A DNA stretch of 40,557 nt from contig JACNGQ010000259.1 of the NCBI GenBank assembly GCA_014384025.1, forward strand, positions 1-40,557, read 5' to 3'. The notes beneath the pieces were generated by a model. The model saw nothing but the letters and a program-made list of their open reading frames with translations. It made no database searches and was not told the DNA's origin. This stretch comes from Planctomycetota bacterium (lineage in GTDB: Bacteria; Planctomycetota; Phycisphaerae; Sedimentisphaerales; Anaerobacaceae). The position numbers and the translations under genes were made by a program. This document shows positions 35,420-40,557 of the stretch, piece after piece. The number at the start of each line of letters is the position of its first letter. The first letter of the stretch is position 1.

Positions 35420-35930
35420 TCCACTGCCTCCTTACGAACCAGGCAGTCAGGTATCCACCCAGGAACAAAAAGATCATAAAGAGGAAACTTCCGGTGAGCA
35501 GCAAGGCCGAACCTGTAAGGGCCTGGCCGCTCGTACAGCCGTTGGCCATTCGACTGGCAAAACCTACGAGAAGGCCCCCTGCAAATGCCAATATAATCCT
35601 TTTACGAACGGAGCATTTTCGCCCCCGCTCGACTGAAAAGGTGATACGATTGGCCAGGAGAGCGGAGAGCAAAGAGCCCAAGAAAATACCAGCCAGCATA
35701 AAAACCAGATAATACCGCAGTGGTGCATCGCCCCATTTTCCGAAGTACTCGCTTGCGAGAGTATGCGACCTCGCGATGCACAGTTCCATGCAAGCGGCGA
35801 TGCGGGCAATGCCCGCCGAAGCCCCCAGGCCGGCTCCAAGAATTAAAAAAGAAGCAAGCAGAGTCAAGCCCAGACCCACACCGGCCAGATACGGATTCAT
35901 AAATCGATTTGATTTGTCTTGTTTTTCCAT
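35412..35930 (-). CDS. YeeE/YedE half-size sulfur transport protein
   Basis: A 172-residue membrane protein with about four helices. MANGCTSGQALTG (Cys132) is the signature of the other half of YeeE/YedE transporters. Full-length family members have two such halves in one chain of about 330 residues. Here this gene and the N-terminal part of the next gene (GGWCPGTA) together supply both, so the pair probably forms the transporter. The start lies 3 bp after the stop of the MBL-rhodanese gene and the end overlaps the next gene. The cargo is thiosulfate or another sulfane-sulfur compound by family analogy. Confidence 0.88.
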   Translation of the reverse strand: MEKQDKSNRFMNPYLAGVGLGLTLLASFLILGAGLGASAGIARIAACMELCIARSHTLASEYFGKWGDAPLRYYLVFMLAGIFLGSLLSALLANRITFSVERGRKCSVRKRIILAFAGGLLVGFASRMANGCTSGQALTGSALLLTGSFLFMIFLFLGGYLTAWFVRRQWND

Positions 35931-35933
35931 CTC

Positions 35934-37922
35934 TCAGCACCCCGCACTTTTCTTTTTTACCGCAGGTGTTACAGTTGAAGGGACAGGCGGCAAGGTCGGC
36001 GTCTGACCGGGAGCTATTGTTGGAGTTCCCATTGACGGAATGGAAATCGGGGGGCCGAATGAGGATTCCTGCCAGTATGCTTCCAGACCACCGAATAGAA
36101 CTTTGATCTGCCGTTGTGTCTTTTGAGCGAGAATTCCCCCGACAGCCATAGCCAGAGTGCCGTCACGATCGACTATTATCAGAGGGCCGGTGCCGATAAG
36201 ATAAGCGGGATTATTGGTTAGCTCGGCCATATCTACGTTGCGTGAACCCGGCAGGCTGTAGTCGGAAAACATCTGCGGCGGACGAATATCAACGAGTTCG
36301 AAGGTCCCCGGCAAGTCCATCATAAGGCGTTTTAGCTCTGCCTGACATATTCTTTCGGGCAATGGAATCATTTTTTTCGAAGGTGCTTGAGCAAGTCCCA
36401 GGGTTTGTGAACTATATACCGGAAGTCCGGCTTCGATCCATGCTTCACTTCCACCTTCCAGACTTGTAACATTATTAAAATTTTTACGTTCCAGAATTCC
36501 GATAGCCATGCTGGAACGATAAGCGGAATTACACACAGCAACAACCGGCTGTGCCGGGTCCAGCTTTGCAGAAAGTTCTGCAAGGTGATTTAGAGGTAGA
36601 TTCAAAACAGTACCTATTCGCAAACCCATCCATTCATTGGGCAAACGTACATCCAGGATCATTGGACTTTGTCCCGACTGCATCTGCTCATAAAGTGTCT
36701 TAGGGGCAATCAGTGTGTTTTTCAGGACAGGAAGATTGGCTGAATACCATTGTGTTACAGGTACAACCATTGCCTGGTATCCTACTCGATGAAGTCTATG
36801 TACGGCTTCCGCTAAATCCGTTTCTTCGCCGGCAAGCACCAATTGTGAATTCCAGGGTACCATTATGCCCACCCATGTTTCAAAACGTCCCCGGATACCT
36901 ATGTTGACAGAATTAGGTATATGACCCGCGGCAAAATCCTTGCTGTCCCGGATATCTGCAACGTAGTATCTCGAACTATCCGACAGGCTTGCATCTGCAA
37001 CAACAGGTTGCACGGGTTGCTGCCAGTCCACAATAGGAGGCCCATCCCTGTTCATGGCGGCGTTGTATTTAAAGTATTGCGGCGGCTCTTGAAGTTCCGA
37101 CAGGACCGAAGTGATAAATTCGGCGCGATTAGTATGTTGAAGGTATGGGTTTGATGTTCGCTCCTCTCCGATGGTTGAGGAAGGCTGGTCTTTGAGGTGC
37201 GCTCCACAGAGAGAGCCGGCGCCATGAGCGGGAAAGACCTTAACTTCATCTGGCAGCTTCGATACAGTGTTGTTCCATGTATCGAACAGCATACCCGCAA
37301 GGGCCGACGAAGTAGTGCTTTCCACCAGGTCCGGCCGGCCGACTCCGCCGACAAAGAGATAGTCGCCGGTCAAAATCAATTCGGGCGTTTTTTTGCCGAT
37401 GCCATATACTTCGGCGCTGGTGCCGTCGATAACATGTCCGGGAGTGTCGATAAATCTTACTTTTGCCCTCCCGACCTCTATTGTTGTGCCCTCTCCAACA
37501 GGTTCAATCTTATATTTTGCATTGCTTTTGGCACTCTGGTAGATTGGACAATTTACAGCTTTGACCATTTCCATATGCCCTGCCACGAAGTCGGCATGGC
37601 TGTGCGTAAGAAAAATACCCACCACGGACAAAGACCTTTTCTTTATCAAATCCAAATAGAATTCAATATCCCTGCCCGGATCAACGATAAGGGTCTTTGC
37701 GTCACTGACTACCAGATACGAGTAGTGTGACAGGACCGGTAGATTAACTTGAATCAGTTCGAAACCTGGGAAGACGTATGTATCTGTTATCTGGTATTTT
37801 GCCGCATCATACCCGTGGGTTGCGGATTCGGCGTCCTTTATCTGTGCGGCGTGAGTTTGCCGGCAAAGGACGGAGAATACCAATACGACAAGAATTGATG
37901 ATTTTTTGCAGGAACCTCTCAT
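35934..37922 (-). CDS. Exported persulfide-dioxygenase-like MBL protein with three rhodanese domains
   Basis: A 662-residue protein with GGAGG six bases before the ATG. Residues 1-25 form a signal peptide (ending HAA), unusual because ETHE1 and CstB relatives act in the cytoplasm or mitochondrion. Residues 40-290 are the metallo-beta-lactamase domain: LTHSHADFVAGH (His107, His109, Asp111, with Phe at the usual fourth ligand position), PGH (161-163), LTGDYLFVGGVGRPDL (Asp187) and PAHGAG (His233). Rhodanese domains follow at about 305-400 (no cysteine), 405-505 (VCNSAYRSS, Cys464) and 520-620 (Asp585 in place of cysteine). The tail is Pro/Thr-rich and ends KKKSAGC. It is the first gene of the sulfur operon. 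It probably oxidises or transfers persulfide sulfur outside the cytoplasm; the substrate is inferred. Confidence 0.87.
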   Translation of the reverse strand: MRGSCKKSSILVVLVFSVLCRQTHAAQIKDAESATHGYDAAKYQITDTYVFPGFELIQVNLPVLSHYSYLVVSDAKTLIVDPGRDIEFYLDLIKKRSLSVVGIFLTHSHADFVAGHMEMVKAVNCPIYQSAKSNAKYKIEPVGEGTTIEVGRAKVRFIDTPGHVIDGTSAEVYGIGKKTPELILTGDYLFVGGVGRPDLVESTTSSALAGMLFDTWNNTVSKLPDEVKVFPAHGAGSLCGAHLKDQPSSTIGEERTSNPYLQHTNRAEFITSVLSELQEPPQYFKYNAAMNRDGPPIVDWQQPVQPVVADASLSDSSRYYVADIRDSKDFAAGHIPNSVNIGIRGRFETWVGIMVPWNSQLVLAGEETDLAEAVHRLHRVGYQAMVVPVTQWYSANLPVLKNTLIAPKTLYEQMQSGQSPMILDVRLPNEWMGLRIGTVLNLPLNHLAELSAKLDPAQPVVAVCNSAYRSSMAIGILERKNFNNVTSLEGGSEAWIEAGLPVYSSQTLGLAQAPSKKMIPLPERICQAELKRLMMDLPGTFELVDIRPPQMFSDYSLPGSRNVDMAELTNNPAYLIGTGPLIIVDRDGTLAMAVGGILAQKTQRQIKVLFGGLEAYWQESSFGPPISIPSMGTPTIAPGQTPTLPPVPSTVTPAVKKKSAGC

Positions 37923-38279
37923 AAAACACCTCCATTACTGTTCTAAGATACCTATGAAATTATGAAGAACTTTTTTTCTAACAAAGCCAAGAGTGACATT
38001 TTAAGCGTTGTTAAGTCCTATTAATTCAACAAAGATGAAATACCCAAAGCCACCATGCCGGGCATTGCGGCCAATCCGCTGTTCCACTATAAACTACATA
38101 TATTCTTATAGCATGTCAAGACTCAATTTCGCAGATTTTGTCCAAGTTGCAGTTCTTTAATTCTGAATATAAAGAAACATTTTAACAGGGATTTTTACTG
38201 CGTTTTTCGTTTTCGCTATCTTTCTTAGCCAAGGCTACGAAAGAATCCGGCTGCGCAGGGAAAGAAAGGAAGGTTTTAG
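37923..38279. other. Intergenic region upstream of the sulfur operon
   Basis: About 357 bp that must carry the sulfur operon promoter on the minus strand; I cannot fix a convincing -35/-10 pair. No gene or RNA is recognised. The right part runs into repeat copy B. Confidence 0.4.
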
Positions 38280-38346
38280 TAGTTACGTTTTAATCCGTTC
38301 GATATAGACCACTGCTCGCAATCGAGGCTCTATTGCAAGCTACTCG
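38280..38346 (-). repeat. Dispersed 3-prime repeat, copy B
   Basis: This is the second copy of the repeat at 33343-33409. Its weakly matching end (GCTACTCG, 38339-38346) overlaps the TAG stop of the EF-G-like gene (38340-38342). The strongly matching core starts 11 bp past the stop. The parallel 3-prime placement in both copies makes chance unlikely. Confidence 0.8.
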
Positions 38347-40370
38347 GATTCTTTTTTCTTTGCATATTGGGCGACTATTTGCTGCTGGACATTAGGCGGT
38401 ACTATTTCATAATGACTGAGTGTCATAGAGTAACTGCCGCGTCCGCCGGTAACGCTTTTGAGCTGGCCGTTATATTGTGTAACTTCGGCCAACGGCACCT
38501 GTGCTTTAACGACAATATAATTTCCGGGCAGCATATCCTGTCCTATTACTCTGCCGCGTTTGGATGCCATGTCGCCTGCGATATCGCCCATATTCTCAGC
38601 GGGTATAGTAATCTCCATATCCACTATTGGCTCTAGCAGGGCGGCTTTTGCCTTTTGAACAGCGTCGATGAATGCACCCTTGCCCGCGGCGCGAAACGCC
38701 ACTTCCTTCGAATCGACCGGATGGTATTTTCCATCGTAAACCGACACTTTTACATCCTGAAGTGGGAATCCCGCTACGACACCAGACTTCATTACGTCGT
38801 TAACACCCTTGGCAACGGCCGGCTCAAACTGTCCCGGGATTGAACCGCCGAAGATATCCCAGCTATACTGCAAAGACGGCTCGGAATTTCGTTCGGCCGG
38901 CTCGACACGAAGATAGACTTCTCCGAATTGTCCCGCTCCTCCGCTCTGCTTTTTGTGGCGGTAGTGGCCCTCGGCTTTGGCAGTAATCGTCTCACGGTAA
39001 GGAATCTTAGGCTCCTTTGTTGTTACTGTGAGTTTATAGCGGTTTTTCATTTTCTCGAGCATTATCCTCAAGTGCAATTCACCCAGGCCGTTGGCAACAA
39101 GCTCCTTTGTCTGGGTATCTCTGCTAATCTTGAAGCAGGGGTCTTCTTCACATAATTTTTCGAGTGCATTACCGATTTTCTGCTCGTCACCTCTTGTGGC
39201 CGGCTCAAGTGCCAATGAAAACATCGGTTCCGGAACGGCGGGCATTTCGAATTTTCCGGATACTTTGCCATCGTGTATAAGGTCACCGGTTCTCAATTCT
39301 TCCACCTTTGCCAGGGTAATAATGTCACCGGCAACGCCCACATCGATTTCCTTATTTTCGCCGCCCTGAGATTTTAAGATATGACCGGGTCGAATGCTCT
39401 TTTTCTCGTCGTTGCGGAGCAGATGAGTGTCTGCTTTAATTGTGCCGCTGAAGATGCGGATTGTAGAATACTTCATATTCGAGCGAGGGTCGAAGCCTAC
39501 TCGAAAGACCAGTCCGGCCAGCGGGCCGGCGGGATCAGCGGAAAGTTCCGTAGAGCTGTCGCCATCTTTGAGGACGGTGGGCTTCGCCCGGATGGGTGAG
39601 GGAGTATAATTTACAATGATATCGAGAAGCTCTTGTATGCCGGTTCCTTTGCGGGCATCAGTGAACACTATTGGGGTGAGAGTTCCGGCTTTTAAGGCCT
39701 CTACGAATACGGAAGCTATTTTTTCCGGGGGTATTTCTTCTCCTCCGAGATAGCTTTCCATGAGTTCATCGTCGGCTTCTATGACGCTTTCGATCAGGTC
39801 GGTGTGGGCCTGGGCGACGTCCATTAGCGGCGAATCACCTGATTCGTTTTCGATACAGTCGATAACGGATGCTTTATCGGCTCCGGGCAGATTAGCACAG
39901 CGGCATTGCGAGCCGAAGGTGGCCTGAATATTTTTTATAAGTTCAGGTAGGGAAACGTTTTCAGCGTCCATCTTATTTATAACGATGAGGCGGGGAATAT
40001 CGGCTTTTGCGGCTAATTCGGCCATTTTTCGCGTATTTGTTTCTATTCCGGCCGCGGCGCTGATGACGATTATTGCTGTTTCGGCGGCCGGTATTGATTT
40101 TATGGAGGGGCCTATAAAGTCGGGATATCCGGGGGTATCGATGATATTTATCAGCTTGCCGGCGTGCTGGATATTGACTATCGCTGATTGTATGGAATGC
40201 TGGTGTTCTTTTTCCTCATCGTAGTAGTCGCATGTACTTGTTTTATCGTCAACATTTCCGAGCCGGTTGGTTGCCCCAGTTTTGTGTAGCATTGCCTCGG
40301 TGAGGGATGTTTTGCCGCTGCCTCCGTGCCCTAAAATAACGATGTTACGAATGTCGTCGGTATTAGCCAC
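38340..40370 (-). CDS. EF-G-like translational GTPase (FusA2 type)
   Basis: A 676-residue protein starting with GTG (40368-40370), with GGAGG eight bases upstream. The P-loop is GHGGSGKT (14-21), G3 is DTPGYPDF, and G4 is NKMD. The GHGGSGKT sequence, instead of GHVDAGKT, and the shorter length mark the EF-G-like paralogue group (fusA2) rather than canonical EF-G. Domains II-V are complete (RNDEKKSIRPGHI in domain II; FEPAVAKGVNDVMKSGVVAGFPLQDVKVSVYDGKYHPVDSKEVAF spans domain IV). Such paralogues occur in several phyla with incompletely defined roles, and ribosome-related GTPase activity is likely. It ends inside repeat copy B. Confidence 0.92.
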   Translation of the reverse strand: MANTDDIRNIVILGHGGSGKTSLTEAMLHKTGATNRLGNVDDKTSTCDYYDEEKEHQHSIQSAIVNIQHAGKLINIIDTPGYPDFIGPSIKSIPAAETAIIVISAAAGIETNTRKMAELAAKADIPRLIVINKMDAENVSLPELIKNIQATFGSQCRCANLPGADKASVIDCIENESGDSPLMDVAQAHTDLIESVIEADDELMESYLGGEEIPPEKIASVFVEALKAGTLTPIVFTDARKGTGIQELLDIIVNYTPSPIRAKPTVLKDGDSSTELSADPAGPLAGLVFRVGFDPRSNMKYSTIRIFSGTIKADTHLLRNDEKKSIRPGHILKSQGGENKEIDVGVAGDIITLAKVEELRTGDLIHDGKVSGKFEMPAVPEPMFSLALEPATRGDEQKIGNALEKLCEEDPCFKISRDTQTKELVANGLGELHLRIMLEKMKNRYKLTVTTKEPKIPYRETITAKAEGHYRHKKQSGGAGQFGEVYLRVEPAERNSEPSLQYSWDIFGGSIPGQFEPAVAKGVNDVMKSGVVAGFPLQDVKVSVYDGKYHPVDSKEVAFRAAGKGAFIDAVQKAKAALLEPIVDMEITIPAENMGDIAGDMASKRGRVIGQDMLPGNYIVVKAQVPLAEVTQYNGQLKSVTGGRGSYSMTLSHYEIVPPNVQQQIVAQYAKKKESE

Positions 40371-40434
40371 TTTTTAAGCCTCCAAACAGTTTATTTCCGG
40401 GTATTCATTAACAAACTTCTCCAAAACCTTAAAT

Positions 40435-40462
40435 AATATAGTATTTGAGATATAAACGACAA
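40435..40462 (-). promoter_or_regulatory. Candidate promoter of the EF-G-like gene
   Basis: On the minus strand TTGTCG (40457-40462), a 16-bp spacer, then TATATT (40435-40440). Four of six and five of six bases match the consensus. The leader to the GTG would be about 60 nt. Confidence 0.45.
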
Positions 40463-40557
40463 GGATTTTTTTTGGTATTTAATAAATGTAGGGGGGGTGG
40501 GCGAATGGCATGAAGATAAGCCCTAATTTCTTATAGAAAAAAGACTTGAAAAAAGGA
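40463..40557. other. Right-edge non-coding stretch
   Basis: No gene is supported. It contains a run of seven G at 40491-40497 and A/T-rich flanks, and is cut by the window edge. Confidence 0.4.

Noticed and set aside
37197-37730. 177-codon plus-strand open frame
   Set aside because: It is antisense to the MBL-rhodanese gene and has no recognisable domain.

Overview
The window most likely comes from a member of the Planctomycetota, probably the Phycisphaerae/Sedimentisphaerales side. This is inferred from gene content, not from a marker-gene tree. The pointers are secreted LamG/PA14 proteins ending in a shared C-terminal module, a prepilin-like protein with the H-x9-DG motif, two BlaI/M56 regulator pairs with oversized sensor proteins, Tat-exported Gfo/Idh/MocA oxidoreductases, a DUF4832 protein, and a left-edge repeat that reads as NKPNF/NKPNQTQFKPN peptides. 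No rRNA, tRNA, CRISPR array or intact mobile element was found.

Layout. 1-525: low-complexity repeat and hairpins. 526-8190: a secreted LamG/PA14 protein on the minus strand, then three plus-strand genes (a secreted propeller-like protein, a BtrH-like protein, a secreted protein of unknown function). 8216-8526: a frameshifted tyrosine-recombinase remnant. 8646-16913: five minus-strand genes (C69 peptidase, two Tat Gfo/Idh/MocA oxidoreductases, DUF4832 protein, toroid-like protein) that look like an exported carbohydrate or glycoconjugate-processing set. 17387-20051: a secreted protein with a possible truncated dockerin-like tail, and a convergent prepilin-like gene. 20411-30041: two consecutive minus-strand BlaI-M56 operons. 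In one the M56 peptidase is fused to about 1,600 residues of secretin-like, STN-like, coiled-coil and pseudopilin-like modules. In the other it is fused to about 15 ankyrin repeats. 30647-33175: a secreted protein made of six tandem repeats of about 138 residues. 33422-37922: a compact three-gene sulfur operon (persulfide-dioxygenase-like MBL protein with three rhodanese domains, a half-size YeeE/YedE protein, and a second YeeE/YedE half fused to three rhodanese domains). 38340-40370: an EF-G-like GTPase with a GTG start.

The strongest candidates for something undescribed are the two M56 fusion sensors. Their promoters are alike: each has TTGACA preceded by CG, an inverted-repeat operator in the -35/-10 spacer, and a matching upstream sequence at the same distance (37-38 and 56-57 bp). 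This suggests a duplicated BlaI-type control unit whose sensor domain was exchanged. The second notable system is the sulfur operon: it has six rhodanese domains, only two with a catalytic cysteine, a transporter split over two genes, and a C-terminal Gly-Cys on the MBL protein. A 50-bp dispersed repeat lies just downstream of both that operon and the EF-G gene.
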